A stretch of DNA of 64,000 nucleotides from Nitrospirota bacterium (GCA_004321915.1 SCQE01000088.1:1-64000), one strand, 5' to 3'. Positions 9,170 through 17,902 are shown, counted from the stretch's first letter. Notes: a model not told the origin generated them from the sequence alone. Numbers and translations are program-made.

Positions 9170-10849
9170 ATGGACAAGGGCTTGTTTTGGCGGACATACG
9201 GGTTTCTCGAAAAAACCTTCTTTAACTCTCTTACAAAAAAAATAGCCGGCAACCTATCGCCTTTTTTAGCGCTTCAGGCCTTGATCTTGGCCTGCTTTTA
9301 TGCAGCGGCCGTAAATGTTCAGGACATGCTCGCGCAAAAGCAATCCGCAGCCGCAATCGCGTCCACCCTGAATTTTTATCTTATGCTCGGCGCCGGAATA
9401 TTTCTGTTGTCGGTGGCTGCAGCGGTCGTTTCGGTGCTGTTCCTGCGTTTCTTGATCGTAAGACCTATTAAAAAGACGGGCGAGTTTTTGAAAGAGGTGG
9501 GCGGTTCCTTTGATGCGACAAACGGCGGCAAGGGCCCGGCCACGGACCTCAGCAGGACCATAGAAGTCAACACCGAAGATGAGATAGGCGAAATGGTGCG
9601 GGCCTACAACAGTTTATCTTCGAACCTCGATAAGGTGATCGAGCAGTTCCAGAGGATTTCGAACAACATATTCGGGAATATAATCTCCCTGACCAATGAA
9701 TCGAACATAACAGCCGATAACACGCGGCAGCAGACAGGCCAGTCGGATTCCATAGCAGGCGCGGCAGACAGCATGAACAGGACCATAACCGGCATAGCAC
9801 AGAACGCTTCTAAGGCCTCGGAAAGCGCCGAGGATGCGGAGACCCTTGCAGAAAGAGGGAAGGACACGGCTATAGCATCGGTAAACACGATAAACCATGT
9901 GCATGCCGCCACAATGGAGCTTTCGGAGATGATAGACCGGCTCGGCAAGCATATCAGAGAGATAGGCGATATACTCACCGTTATAGAAGATATCGCGGAC
10001 CAGACAAATCTTTTGGCGCTCAATGCCTCGATAGAAGCTGCAAGGGCAGGAGAACACGGAAGGGGTTTCTCTATCGTTGCCGAGGAGGTGCGCAAACTCG
10101 CCGAGCGCACCATACGGGCAACTGCCGAGATTTCGGACAAAATCAAGACCGTCCAGACAGAATCGGACGGAACGACCGGATCGATGAGAAGCACAGCGGA
10201 CGAAGTCACAAAAGCCACCGGATCCATGAGACAGGTGGAAAGTTCGCTTAACCTGATAGCAGGCAAGGTCAACAATGTGAGGGGACAGATAACACAAATA
10301 GCGGCCTCGGTCGAGGAACAATCTGCCGCGTCTTCGGAAATCGCCCTTAATGCGGAGCAGTCTTCGGCGATTGCAAAAAAAACGTTCGAAATGACGCGCC
10401 TTATGGACGATCAAATAAAAGACCTGCGCGACAGCTCCATAAAACTCAACAAACTAGTGGGCGGGTTCAGAACAGCGAATTACAAAATCATATCGATCGA
10501 AAACGCCATGACCGACCACAGGGTCTTTGTTTCGAGGATCCAAGCGCATTTTTCGGGCATCAAAAAAATGGACATGTCGAAGGCTTCGGACTCGAAGCAG
10601 GGCAAATTCGGCAAGTGGTATTACGGAGAAGGCGAAAGCTTTTTTGCAGGCATGAAGACCTATCAGGAGATCGGTGAGCAGAACAAAAGGTTTCTGCATA
10701 TTGCGGTAAAGGCATTGGCGGCGCACGATTCAGGGCAGAGTTCAACAGCGGAAAGACTTTTGTCGGAATCGGAAGAGGCGAGCGGAAAATTAATCGAGCT
10801 TCTCGGCGCGTTCAAGTCCGAAGCAGAGAGGATGAACAGAGGATCTTGA
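9170..10849 (+). CDS. Methyl-accepting chemotaxis protein with degenerate C-terminal CZB domain
   Basis: A 559-residue receptor. Two membrane helices near 25-50 and 75-97 enclose only a short loop, so there is no periplasmic sensor domain. A HAMP segment follows, then the cytoplasmic signalling rod with the hairpin tip ([19 protein letters not shown], about 276-294). The C-terminus (about 445-545) looks like a CZB zinc-binding domain (DHRVF..., [14 protein letters not shown]). The usual Cys three residues before GKW is Gly, and one of the two paired histidines is Lys, so zinc binding is doubtful. The stop codon overlaps the TTG start of the histidine kinase gene, so the two are probably co-translated. 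Confidence 0.9.
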   Translation: MDKGLFWRTYGFLEKTFFNSLTKKIAGNLSPFLALQALILACFYAAAVNVQDMLAQKQSAAAIASTLNFYLMLGAGIFLLSVAAAVVSVLFLRFLIVRPIKKTGEFLKEVGGSFDATNGGKGPATDLSRTIEVNTEDEIGEMVRAYNSLSSNLDKVIEQFQRISNNIFGNIISLTNESNITADNTRQQTGQSDSIAGAADSMNRTITGIAQNASKASESAEDAETLAERGKDTAIASVNTINHVHAATMELSEMIDRLGKHIREIGDILTVIEDIADQTNLLALNASIEAARAGEHGRGFSIVAEEVRKLAERTIRATAEISDKIKTVQTESDGTTGSMRSTADEVTKATGSMRQVESSLNLIAGKVNNVRGQITQIAASVEEQSAASSEIALNAEQSSAIAKKTFEMTRLMDDQIKDLRDSSIKLNKLVGGFRTANYKIISIENAMTDHRVFVSRIQAHFSGIKKMDMSKASDSKQGKFGKWYYGEGESFFAGMKTYQEIGEQNKRFLHIAVKALAAHDSGQSSTAERLLSESEEASGKLIELLGAFKSEAERMNRGS

Positions 10850-12783
10850 GAAAAACCCCGGTAAAAAAGATTTACACCACCGATGTGATAAGCGTGTCTC
10901 CGCTTATGCCTTTGGCCGACGCCGCTTTGCTGATGGGCAGACACAAAATAAGCTGTATCATAGCTGTCGAAAACAAAAAACCGGTAGGGATATTCACCGA
11001 AAGGGATTTCATACGCGCCATACACGGCAGCAAGGGCCTTGGCGGATTGACCGTCTCGGACATAATGAGGTCTCCTGTAATAAAAGCATCGGCCGACGCA
11101 AACCTTTATGAAGCCTACGACCTTATCGAGACCAACGGCATAAGACATCTGGTGATCGTCGATTCGAAGGACAGGCTGGCAGGGGTGGCCACCCAGACCG
11201 ACATAATGAGACATTTAGGGATGGAATCGTTCATAGAGGTCAAGGACATTTCCAAGATCATGACCAAGAACGTTGTTACCGTCCAAAAGAACGGGACACT
11301 CGAAGAAGTCCTCTCAAAAATGATCTCTTACTCTATAAGCTGCGTTGTGGTCGAAGAGAAGATGCGGCCTGCCGGGATACTGACCGAACGCGACATCGTA
11401 AGGTTGTACAATGAAGGGATCGATACGTCGACGATACGCGCCGGTGATGTTATGCGCTCGCCTGTCGAAACCATCCAGATAAAAATGCCTGTTCATAAAG
11501 CGGTCAGCATCATGAACCACAAAAAAATACGCAGGCTCATAGTGGCCGACCAAAGGAAAAAGATCGTGGGCATTGTCACACAAACCGATGTGATAAGAAG
11601 AGTGGAGGAGCGCTACATCGAATTTCTCAAGGAATTGATGTCAACCAAAGAAGAGCTCCTTCATGAAAATATTAAAATATTGAGCGAGAAGGTCGTACTC
11701 GACAACCTGCTGCGTTCCTCGAGCGAAACCGCAATTCTGGCGCTCGATGCGGACTTCCGCATACTGTACTACAACACCGCCACAGAGAAGATTTTTGTAT
11801 GGGACAAAGGCGACCTGACCGGTCAGAAGATAACAGAGCTTTATTCGAACGTTATAGACCCGGGCTTCTCGACCCGCAGGGTGCAGCAAGAAACCGTTGC
11901 CGAAGGAATGTTCCGGGACATTGTCGAACTGGACGGAAAACATATCGAATCTACGATAACCGGGATCCGCGATGATAAAAATGAAGTCGTAGGCTACGTA
12001 GTGCTGGCGCGCGACATAACAGAATACAAGCAGTTGGAGGAAGAGTCGGTCAAGGCCCAAAAGCTCGAGTCTGTCAGTATCTTGGCTGGAGGCCTCGCTC
12101 ATGATTTTAACAATCTTATAACCGGAATCCTTAACTGTCTTTCGTTGGCAAAATCAATGCTATACCCGGAACATAACGCGTATGAAAGCCTGCTTATGGC
12201 GGAAAAAGCCGCCCACATCGCAGGTGACCTGACCCATCAGCTTACAACGTTTTCGAGAATCGGACATCCGGATATAAAACCTGTCACCCTTTCCGAAATC
12301 CCTATGGACGCCGCCTGCTTATTGCCGCAGGGCTTTAAGGCCAAATGCGAATTTTCCGTGCCGAACGACCTATGGCCTGTAAATGCCGACGAAACCCAGA
12401 TACTCAGGGTCTTTAATAATCTCACTCTCAACGCGGCAGAGGCAATGCCTGAGGGCGGCCCGGTCACAGTTACGGCAAAGAATATCACGGTAAAACACAG
12501 GGACGGACTTCCCATACCCCACGGCAGATACGTTAGAATTTCCATACGGGACACAGGCACCGGGATAAAAAAGAAGAATCTGTCAAAAATATTCGACCCT
12601 TATTTTTCTACAAAGCACCGGGCCAAAACAAGGGGCGCGGGTCTTGGTCTTGCGATAAGCTACGCGATAATCAGAAACCACGACGGACATATTGCGGTCG
12701 AGTCCGAAGAAAACAAAGGCTCGACCTTTCACGTATATCTCCCGGCTGCCGGGAAGCAGCCGGAAAAGGGTCTTAGGAAATAA
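10846..12783 (+). CDS. Sensor histidine kinase with four CBS domains and a PAS domain
   Basis: A 645-residue soluble kinase starting at a TTG that overlaps the chemotaxis receptor stop. Residues 1-125 and 130-250 are two CBS pairs (repeated GIFTERDF / GILTERDI / GIVTQTDV motifs), which usually bind adenine nucleotides. A PAS domain spans about 290-400. The phosphoacceptor is in [11 protein letters not shown] near 417, and the HATPase domain has N-box [19 protein letters not shown] and GAGLGLAIS. No membrane helix and no adjacent response regulator are seen. It plausibly senses cellular energy charge; the partner is unknown. The 3' end overlaps the convergent SurA-like gene by 11 bp. Confidence 0.92.
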   Translation: MRKTPVKKIYTTDVISVSPLMPLADAALLMGRHKISCIIAVENKKPVGIFTERDFIRAIHGSKGLGGLTVSDIMRSPVIKASADANLYEAYDLIETNGIRHLVIVDSKDRLAGVATQTDIMRHLGMESFIEVKDISKIMTKNVVTVQKNGTLEEVLSKMISYSISCVVVEEKMRPAGILTERDIVRLYNEGIDTSTIRAGDVMRSPVETIQIKMPVHKAVSIMNHKKIRRLIVADQRKKIVGIVTQTDVIRRVEERYIEFLKELMSTKEELLHENIKILSEKVVLDNLLRSSSETAILALDADFRILYYNTATEKIFVWDKGDLTGQKITELYSNVIDPGFSTRRVQQETVAEGMFRDIVELDGKHIESTITGIRDDKNEVVGYVVLARDITEYKQLEEESVKAQKLESVSILAGGLAHDFNNLITGILNCLSLAKSMLYPEHNAYESLLMAEKAAHIAGDLTHQLTTFSRIGHPDIKPVTLSEIPMDAACLLPQGFKAKCEFSVPNDLWPVNADETQILRVFNNLTLNAAEAMPEGGPVTVTAKNITVKHRDGLPIPHGRYVRISIRDTGTGIKKKNLSKIFDPYFSTKHRAKTRGAGLGLAISYAIIRNHDGHIAVESEENKGSTFHVYLPAAGKQPEKGLRK

Positions 12784-13438
12784 GCTCCATCTTCAGCTTG
12801 ATATTAAGCTTCTGCTTTGCGGCATCCACAAACGACTTGACAGCCACAGCCCTCTTATTGGTGAGCGCCGCCTGTTTCAACTCTTCGGCCTTTTTTTCGT
12901 CTCCCGACAAGGCCTTAAGCTCGGCCGGATTAAGCTCAACCACGGATTCTACAAGGCCCCTCATCTTAAACAATATTATCTGCTGACGCAGAGAATTCTC
13001 GAACCCCTCGGGAGTAAGCCGGTTAAGGCTGAGTGTTTTAAAGTAGACCTCTTTCCTGAATACGCCGTCCCTGAGGAAGCGCGGGTCCCTGACTATTGCG
13101 TCTTGAAGCTCTTTGTCGGTCACGATAATCCCCGCTTCTTTGGCCGAAATAAGCAGGACCTTTTCCTCTATCAGATTCGAGAGTATCATTTCTTTAAGCT
13201 TCAGTTTTTTCTCTATCTCTTCGGTGAACTGTCCCTTAAAGGTTTCACGATAAGCCTCCCTGATTTTTTCATACGCCCGCCAGTATTCTTCGACCGATAT
13301 CTTCTCTCTGCCTATCTCCGCAAGGTTTACGGCTGACGGGTTGTCCTGCGTTCCAACACCCCAGAAGACGAATGTCAAAATTATAATGAAGAACAGAAAA
13401 TAGAAAAAGCGCGCATGTTTTCTCATTGCTTGAAGCAT
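12773..13438 (-). CDS. SurA/PpiD N-terminal-domain periplasmic chaperone-like protein
   Basis: A 221-residue protein with one N-terminal membrane helix (residues 10-28) and a SurA/PpiD-type N-terminal chaperone region (GREKISVEEYWRAYEKIREA..., then LIEEKVLLISAKEAGI). No rotamase domain follows, so this is a chaperone-only version anchored in the inner membrane facing the periplasm. It lies 36 bp downstream of hfq on the same strand. PpiD or a truncated SurA are the alternatives; the membrane anchor favours PpiD-like. Confidence 0.78.
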   Translation of the reverse strand: MLQAMRKHARFFYFLFFIIILTFVFWGVGTQDNPSAVNLAEIGREKISVEEYWRAYEKIREAYRETFKGQFTEEIEKKLKLKEMILSNLIEEKVLLISAKEAGIIVTDKELQDAIVRDPRFLRDGVFRKEVYFKTLSLNRLTPEGFENSLRQQIILFKMRGLVESVVELNPAELKALSGDEKKAEELKQAALTNKRAVAVKSFVDAAKQKLNIKLKMELIS

Positions 13439-13474
13439 CGGTTTATTCCTCCGTTTTTATCTTTAATCGAAAAT

Positions 13475-13729
13475 TTATCTTGTCTCCCGGCCCTGTTCGG
13501 ACACTTCGGGCCTCAAATCCACACTTCGTTCGGGCACTATCGTGGATATTGCGTGCTTATAAATCAACTGCTCGCCCGAATCTTTAAGCAGAACGACAAA
13601 GCTGTCGAAGCCCTTTACCGTGCCTTTCAGCCTTACGCCGTTGGTAAGGTAGATGACTACGGGCATTTTTTCCTTTCTGATAAAGTTCAGAAAATTGTCC
13701 TGCAGATTCTGCGTCTTGTTCCCCAACAT
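13475..13729 (-). CDS. hfq: RNA chaperone Hfq
   Basis: An 84-residue Sm-like RNA chaperone. Sm1 ([20 protein letters not shown]) and Sm2 ([12 protein letters not shown], matching the YKHAISTI signature) are complete, so an sRNA-binding hexamer is expected. The ATG at 13729 is chosen because GGAGGG lies eight bases upstream and the protein then begins with the usual short lead; an in-frame ATG at 13762 would add 11 unlikely residues. It is probably cotranscribed with the SurA-like gene downstream. Confidence 0.95.
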   Translation of the reverse strand: MLGNKTQNLQDNFLNFIRKEKMPVVIYLTNGVRLKGTVKGFDSFVVLLKDSGEQLIYKHAISTIVPERSVDLRPEVSEQGRETR

Positions 13730-13854
13730 TTCGACCCTCCCTATTCCCTGCCGGCTTATCACGCGCCGCCGGTCTTTTTGGGACTTTTACCTTAAAAGAT
13801 TTTGCTCAATAATGCAAGCTGTATGATATTATATCTCAACGAAAGGAGATTACA

Positions 13855-14058
13855 TTGCCGATATACGAATACCTTTGCAACAAATGCGGCAACGAGTTCG
13901 AGAAGCTTGTTTTCGGAAACCAGCAGGTTGTGTGTCCCAAATGCTCGTCTGCGGAGATCAAAAAAAAGTTTTCGGTCTTCGGCACGAGCGGCACCGAGAA
14001 AAAAGTCTCTTCCGGCTGTTCATCCTGCAGCTCCGGGTCCTGCAGCACCTGCAAGTAA
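13855..14058 (+). CDS. FmdB-type zinc ribbon protein
   Basis: A 67-residue FmdB-family regulatory zinc ribbon. MPIYEYLCNKCGNEFE is the family signature, followed by the second pair VCPKCSS. The C-terminus is a Cys/Ser/Gly-rich tail (SSGCSSCSSGSCSTCK), common in this family. The start is a TTG at 13855 with AAAGGAGA upstream. Function in this family is largely unknown. It ends two bases before the convergent lipoprotein gene. Confidence 0.85.
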   Translation: MPIYEYLCNKCGNEFEKLVFGNQQVVCPKCSSAEIKKKFSVFGTSGTEKKVSSGCSSCSSGSCSTCK

Positions 14059-14060
14059 GC

Positions 14061-14477
14061 TTACTCCGGATATTTAAAGGGGCTCGTTCTCAAAACATTG
14101 TCGACCTTAAGCGGCCTGCCCCTCATCACGAACACCGCAGCGCCGCGCTCCTCGATCTTCTTGGTCCCTCTGGTCCAGCGGCCCTTCCACGAAGAATGCA
14201 CCATAACCTTGTCGCCCTCTATTTCGACAAGTGTAGGGGAAAACGAAAGCTCGGCGCTGTCAAAAGGTTTAATCGCGCTCTTGATCGTCCTGAACCCTTC
14301 GCGCGTGCAGTTTTTCTCTATGGACGAAGATTCTTTTTTGAGGTAGGCCTCTTTTATCGCTTCGATAATCCCGAACGCCTCCGTAGCGGTCTTTGAATCT
14401 TGGGTCGGCTTTGCCGCCTTGCCGCACGCGGCTGTGAATAATGTTAAGACCACAACAAGAAAAAGAAAACTCCTCAT
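14061..14477 (-). CDS. Putative lipoprotein, SnoaL/NTF2-like C-terminal region
   Basis: A 138-residue protein with a lipoprotein signal peptide (lipobox FTAAC, lipidated Cys18). The mature part reads like a small cone-shaped NTF2-like fold: a helix pair (AFGIIEAIKEAYLKKES), then three strands with WKGRWTRGTKKIEERGAAVFVM. No catalytic motif is visible. Function unknown; an envelope location is well supported. Confidence 0.75.
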   Translation of the reverse strand: MRSFLFLVVVLTLFTAACGKAAKPTQDSKTATEAFGIIEAIKEAYLKKESSSIEKNCTREGFRTIKSAIKPFDSAELSFSPTLVEIEGDKVMVHSSWKGRWTRGTKKIEERGAAVFVMRGRPLKVDNVLRTSPFKYPE

Positions 14478-14523
14478 TTTACCCTCCGGGCATTCCCTGA
14501 TTTTTGAACTTCTATTATAATCC

Positions 14524-14532
14524 TGCTATCAT
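14524..14532 (+). promoter_or_regulatory. Extended -10 element of smpB
   Basis: TGCTATCAT (TGn plus hexamer) ends six bases before the smpB GTG at 14539, with no Shine-Dalgarno between. A second TATAAT lies at 14516-14521. The spacing suggests a leaderless or very short-leader transcript. Confidence 0.45.
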
Positions 14533-14538
14533 AAAATT

Positions 14539-14982
14539 GTGAAGACAGTCTGCCAGAACCGCAAGGCCTACCATGACTACACCATAGAAGAAACCCTCGA
14601 AGCCGGCATACAGCTCGTCGGAACGGAGGTTAAGTCTTTACGCGAAGGCAAGGCAAACCTGAAAGACAGCCATGCGATAATGAAAGGCGACGAGGTCTTT
14701 CTGCTCAGTTGCCACATAAGCCCTTACACACACGGCAACATTATGAACCACGACCCGCTGCGCACACGAAAACTGCTGCTCCACCGCAAAGAGATCGAAC
14801 GGATGCGCGGAAAGATGCAGCAAAAAGGGTACACACTTGTCCCGCTTAAAATATATTTCAAAGGCCCTTTTGCGAAGGTGGAATTGGGCCTAGCTAAAGG
14901 CAAACGAACATACGAAAAACGCGAAGCGATCAAAGAGCGCGAGGCAAAACGCGACATAGAGCGCGTCATGAAGTCCCGCTGA
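14539..14982 (+). CDS. smpB: SsrA-binding protein SmpB
   Basis: A 147-residue SmpB, the tmRNA partner in rescue of stalled ribosomes. The signature NRKAYHDYTIEETLEAGIQL and GTEVKSLREGKANL are intact, and the basic C-terminal tail (KREAIKEREAKRDIERVMKS), which enters the empty mRNA channel, is complete. The start is GTG with no Shine-Dalgarno. The gene lies 35 bp before ssrA on the same strand, a compact trans-translation pair. Confidence 0.96.
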   Translation: MKTVCQNRKAYHDYTIEETLEAGIQLVGTEVKSLREGKANLKDSHAIMKGDEVFLLSCHISPYTHGNIMNHDPLRTRKLLLHRKEIERMRGKMQQKGYTLVPLKIYFKGPFAKVELGLAKGKRTYEKREAIKEREAKRDIERVMKSR

Positions 14983-15017
14983 GTGTGTTAAAATAAATAG
15001 AGAAGTTCTTTGACATC

Positions 15018-15357
15018 GGGGGCGATAGGACTCGACGGGGGTTATGAGGCCCAAGTCGCATGCCGTGGCTCCATCACCACGTAAAAAGGTGGAAACAAAC
15101 ACAAACGCCAATAACGAACTGGCAATCGCTGCTTAGGCAGCACGCTCCTCTGAAGATGTCTGCGCTTTAGAGACCAGCGTCATATAGCAGGCTGCCGCCG
15201 GATGATTCCCTTAAATCCGGCGAAAGACTAAGGGATGGGATGTCGGCAGGCCCGCCAGCCGGCAATCCGGCATCCGAGATCAAATAGGCTGAATACGCAT
15301 GTAGAAGCTTGGGAGTAGTGCTTTCGGACGCGGGTTCGATTCCCGCCGCCTCCACCA
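15018..15357 (+). ncRNA. ssrA: tmRNA (one-piece)
   Basis: The 5' end GGGGGCG (15018-15024) pairs over seven positions with CGCCTCC before the encoded CCA at 15355-15357. The tRNA-like T arm (GGTTCGATTCC) is standard. The tag reading frame ends ...ANNELAIAA with stop TAG at 15134-15136; the resume codon is probably around 15089-15095. The 3' end is the target of the AbiE cassette: its last 28 bases plus one more recur at 17195-17223. The gene itself remains intact. A normal terminator does not follow at once; the likely original one is at 17293-17312 beyond the insertion. Confidence 0.95.
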
Positions 15358-15358
15358 A
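15330..15358 (+). repeat. Direct repeat att-like copy 1 (tmRNA 3' end)
   Basis: 29 bp covering the T arm, acceptor strand and CCA of ssrA. It is identical to 17195-17223. It is interpreted as the gene-proximal attachment site. Confidence 0.85.
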
Positions 15359-15488
15359 TATTTATTCTGGAATTCAATAGGTTATGTTTTAATGTGGTCT
15401 ATCCGTTTTCCTTTCCTCAATTCTTTTCAAAAGATTGACTCCTTATATTCAAATGTTATATTATGCAAGCCATAGGTAGGCTGTACAG

Positions 15489-16298
15489 ATGACAAACGGC
15501 ATGCAAAATATAACAAGAAGCCCTCTAGGCAAATCAGAGGCGCGGTTTCTGGCGAAGATGGGCACTCATCCTACCTTTAGCATTGAGGAAGCACGCCACG
15601 TCCTCGGCCACAGCGAAGACGATCCCACCAGACAATTTCTTGAGAGACTCCAGACTAAAGGATGGATCAGACGTATTCGACGGGGCCGTTTTGCCGTCAT
15701 ACCGCTCTCTTCCGGTGAAGATCGGTCTCCGCAACTGCATGAATTTGTCGTTGCCATGGAATTGGTGTCGCCGTCAGCGATCGCATACTGGTCGGCGCTC
15801 AATCATCACGGCATGACCGAGCAACTTCCTAGGAGCGTTTTCGTGGCCACAAATCATCCGGTTCGGCGGCGCCTAGGTGACGTGTTGGGAGTAAATTATA
15901 AGATAATCTCATTGCGCCCCGAGAAGTTCTTCGGCACTGTAAAAGACTGGATCGATGAAATGCCATTTATGATCACCGATAAGGAAAAGACCATTATTGA
16001 CGGCTGCGACCTTCCTCAGTATGCCGGGGGGGTGGGGGAAATCTCGAAAGCACTGGCTACCGGCTGGGCTCAACTGGACGAGACAAAACTTCGGAAATAC
16101 GCGGCCAAGATCGGGAACAGTGCGGTGGCGAAACGCCTAGGTTTTTTGATGGAAACCCTTGGATTAGGTGATGTCGAAAAGCTCAGAAAGGCGGTAGTCA
16201 TGGCTCCCGGCTTCTCACCTCTTGACCCTACAATGCCTCGCAGCGGGAAATACAGCCGCAGGTGGGGACTGTTGGTGAATGCGGAGATTACGACATGA
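15489..16298 (+). CDS. AbiEi-type antitoxin / transcriptional repressor
   Basis: A 269-residue AbiEi-family protein: N-terminal winged-helix region (SIEEARHVLGHSEDDPTRQFLERLQTKG, then a basic RRIRRGRFAV wing) and a C-terminal antitoxin region. AbiEi proteins repress their operon and neutralise the AbiEii nucleotidyltransferase in type IV toxin-antitoxin phage-defence systems. It is translationally coupled to the toxin gene through an ATGA overlap at 16295-16298. It lies within the ssrA cassette. Confidence 0.88.
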   Translation: MTNGMQNITRSPLGKSEARFLAKMGTHPTFSIEEARHVLGHSEDDPTRQFLERLQTKGWIRRIRRGRFAVIPLSSGEDRSPQLHEFVVAMELVSPSAIAYWSALNHHGMTEQLPRSVFVATNHPVRRRLGDVLGVNYKIISLRPEKFFGTVKDWIDEMPFMITDKEKTIIDGCDLPQYAGGVGEISKALATGWAQLDETKLRKYAAKIGNSAVAKRLGFLMETLGLGDVEKLRKAVVMAPGFSPLDPTMPRSGKYSRRWGLLVNAEITT

Positions 16299-17128
16299 TC
16301 ACATCCGCGGAACTGCATCGGGTTGCTGAAAAAGAAGGTCTCCGATTCGACCAGTCTGAAAAGGATTACATTATCCTGTGGGTTCTATGGGGACTCGTGC
16401 ATTCAGGGGTGACCAAGCATGGATGGGTCTTCAAGGGCGGGACGTGTTTGCGCCACTGCTATTATGAAGGATACAGGTTTTCCGAGGACATTGATTTCAG
16501 TTGCAGACATAGAGGCGACAATCTTGAAGCGTCCTTAAAGTTATTGCAAAAGACTGCCGCTCAGGTACAAAGCGAGTCGGGTGTTAAAATATCTGTAAAA
16601 GAACCGCTCACTATTCCCGGAGATTTCCAGATTGAAGTCCCTCTCGAATACAGCCGGGGCGGAGTGCGCAGGCAGGGTCTGCCTCAAGTCAAAGTGCATC
16701 TGACCTTCGACGAACCCATTCTTGAGAGGCCGGTCGCCCGCTCCATTAAGTCCGGGTATTCCGATCTGGCCGCTTTCAAGGTGCATGCGTATACAAAGAA
16801 GGAAATAGTTGCCGAAAAACTACGCGCACTTCTTCAGCAGAAGAAGAAATGGCCGCGGCCAAGGGATTTATACGACCTCTGGTATATGCTGTGTTATTCC
16901 GGCGAAAAGGTTGACTGGACTGAGCTGTTCCCAATGTTTCAGGAGAAGTGCCGCATTAGAGAAATCCAGCCCGATATTTCAGGACTGATATCGGCCGACC
17001 TCAAGGAGTGGAACAGAAACGCTTGGAGAGACCGATTAGGGCCGATGGTGAAAGAGCTGCCGGATTTAGATACCGTATGGAAGGCTTGGACGGAGACGTT
17101 GCGTAAGCAATGGACGGTAGAGTCATGA
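16295..17128 (+). CDS. AbiEii/AbiGii nucleotidyltransferase toxin
   Basis: A 277-residue toxin of the AbiEii family. The nucleotidyltransferase core is clear: FKGGTCLRHCYYEG, then RFSEDIDFS (the DID metal-binding aspartates), and later the conserved KEIVAEKLRALLQQ and RPRDLYDLWYML helices. AbiEii enzymes transfer nucleotides to target RNAs (MenT-type relatives modify tRNA) and cause growth arrest upon phage infection. The ATG at 16295, overlapping the antitoxin stop, is preferred over an upstream ATG at 16262. The pair looks intact. Confidence 0.9.
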   Translation: MITSAELHRVAEKEGLRFDQSEKDYIILWVLWGLVHSGVTKHGWVFKGGTCLRHCYYEGYRFSEDIDFSCRHRGDNLEASLKLLQKTAAQVQSESGVKISVKEPLTIPGDFQIEVPLEYSRGGVRRQGLPQVKVHLTFDEPILERPVARSIKSGYSDLAAFKVHAYTKKEIVAEKLRALLQQKKKWPRPRDLYDLWYMLCYSGEKVDWTELFPMFQEKCRIREIQPDISGLISADLKEWNRNAWRDRLGPMVKELPDLDTVWKAWTETLRKQWTVES

Positions 17129-17194
17129 TCTATCCGTTCTCTATCCTAAATAGATAATAACGACAATAGATTCAATGAGATAAGAGCTATTTGG

Positions 17195-17223
17195 GCGGGT
17201 TCGATTCCCGCCGCCTCCACCAA
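17195..17223 (+). repeat. Direct repeat att-like copy 2
   Basis: Second 29-bp copy of the tmRNA 3' end, outside any RNA gene; the preceding bases do not form the rest of a tmRNA. It marks the distal junction of the AbiE cassette. Confidence 0.85.
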
Positions 17224-17292
17224 AGATGTTAAGGAAATACCAAACGCAGCAAAGTAAAAGTTAACTACCCCTCCGGTTTCGACCGAGGGCGC

Positions 17293-17312
17293 AGGGCCTC
17301 GAAAGAGGCCCT
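17293..17312 (+). terminator. GAAA-tetraloop hairpin, probably the displaced ssrA terminator
   Basis: A perfect 8-bp stem (AGGGCCTC / GAGGCCCT) closed by GAAA, with a T-rich stretch starting within 25 bp. It follows the distal repeat copy by about 70 bp, where the tmRNA terminator would have been before the insertion. The T-tract is broken, so strength is uncertain. Confidence 0.5.
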
Positions 17313-17371
17313 TGCTATTTATAGTGGTTTATTTTTCCCTTACCTCCCCATAACGAGACATGGAGGATAAA

Positions 17372-17455
17372 ATGATAAAAGGAACATTCAAAAAACTTAT
17401 CGATGACTGAGTCGAACTCTCCCTCGCCATCGCTCGCTTACGTAAACAAAAATAG
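17372..17455 (+). pseudogene. Small ORF interrupted by in-frame TGA
   Basis: An ATG with TGGAGGA upstream opens a 12-codon frame (MIKGTFKKLIDD) ended by TGA at 17408-17410. The same frame continues for 14 sense codons (VELSLAIARLRKQK) to a TAG, with protein-like composition. It looks like a small gene broken by one nonsense change. The 385-bp gap between the toxin and the next gene holds otherwise only the repeat and the hairpin. Confidence 0.35.
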
Positions 17456-17513
17456 CTTATAATCTCTATGAGAACCTTGCACTGTTGAGTAAATAAAAGA
17501 GGAGGATTATTTT

Positions 17514-17902
17514 ATGAAGAACACAACGTCAGGATTATTAACAGTATTTATTATTTTCTGGTTTTCAACAACAAGTCTGGCTGCAGATATCAATGGCTTG
17601 TGGAAAGAGACGACCTACCCGGGAGATAATTGGATCGCAATCACCCAAGAAGGGCAAAAAACAGAAATGATTCTCATAGGCTTTTTCAAAGGACAAATGG
17701 AGACTTACAGGGGCACTGGCCAGATAAATGGTAATAACATATACTACGATACACATTGGACAAAGAATACGCGCAACATTGTTGATAACAAACTATATAT
17801 CACCCTTTCAGAAGATGGAAAGACAATGGAAAGACAATGAAAGGTAAATGGGTAGCAGCAACAGGGGAGAGTGGTAATTTTTCCTTTGTCCGTGTGAAAT
17901 AA
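17514..17902 (+). pseudogene. Secreted small beta-barrel-like protein, frameshifted by an 11-bp duplication
   Basis: The ATG at 17514 (good GGAGGA site) opens a signal peptide ending near TTSLAA and a mature part starting DINGLWKETTYPGDNW. The frame stops at 17840. Just before, the 11-mer GGAAAGACAAT is present twice in tandem (17817-17827, 17828-17838). Removing one copy lets the frame run to TAA at 17900-17902 and ends the protein with WVAATGESGNFSFVRVK, a normal-looking last strand. The gene as it stands therefore makes a 108-residue truncated product. Family not recognised; a lipocalin-like small barrel is a guess. Confidence 0.7.

Larger units (their letters stand above)
15330..17223 (+). 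mobile_element. Integrase-less AbiE cassette inserted at the ssrA 3' end
   Basis: A stretch of about 1.87 kb bounded by two identical 29-bp copies of the tmRNA 3' end (15330-15358 and 17195-17223). Inside are only two genes, the AbiEi antitoxin/regulator and the AbiEii toxin. No recombinase gene or fragment is visible. Integration at the 3' end of ssrA with restoration of the gene is a well-known habit of tyrosine-recombinase islands; here the cassette either moved in trans or is what remains of a larger island after internal deletion. Confidence 0.8.

Noticed and set aside
15167-15358. Minus-strand ORF reading MVEAAGIEPASESTTP...
   Set aside because: It lies wholly within the tmRNA gene. 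This peptide is a well-known artefact of translating the T arm of RNA genes in reverse.
17408-17410. Selenocysteine codon in the small ORF
   Set aside because: No clear SECIS hairpin follows and no homologue is recognised; nonsense mutation is simpler. Kept only as a low-interest finding.
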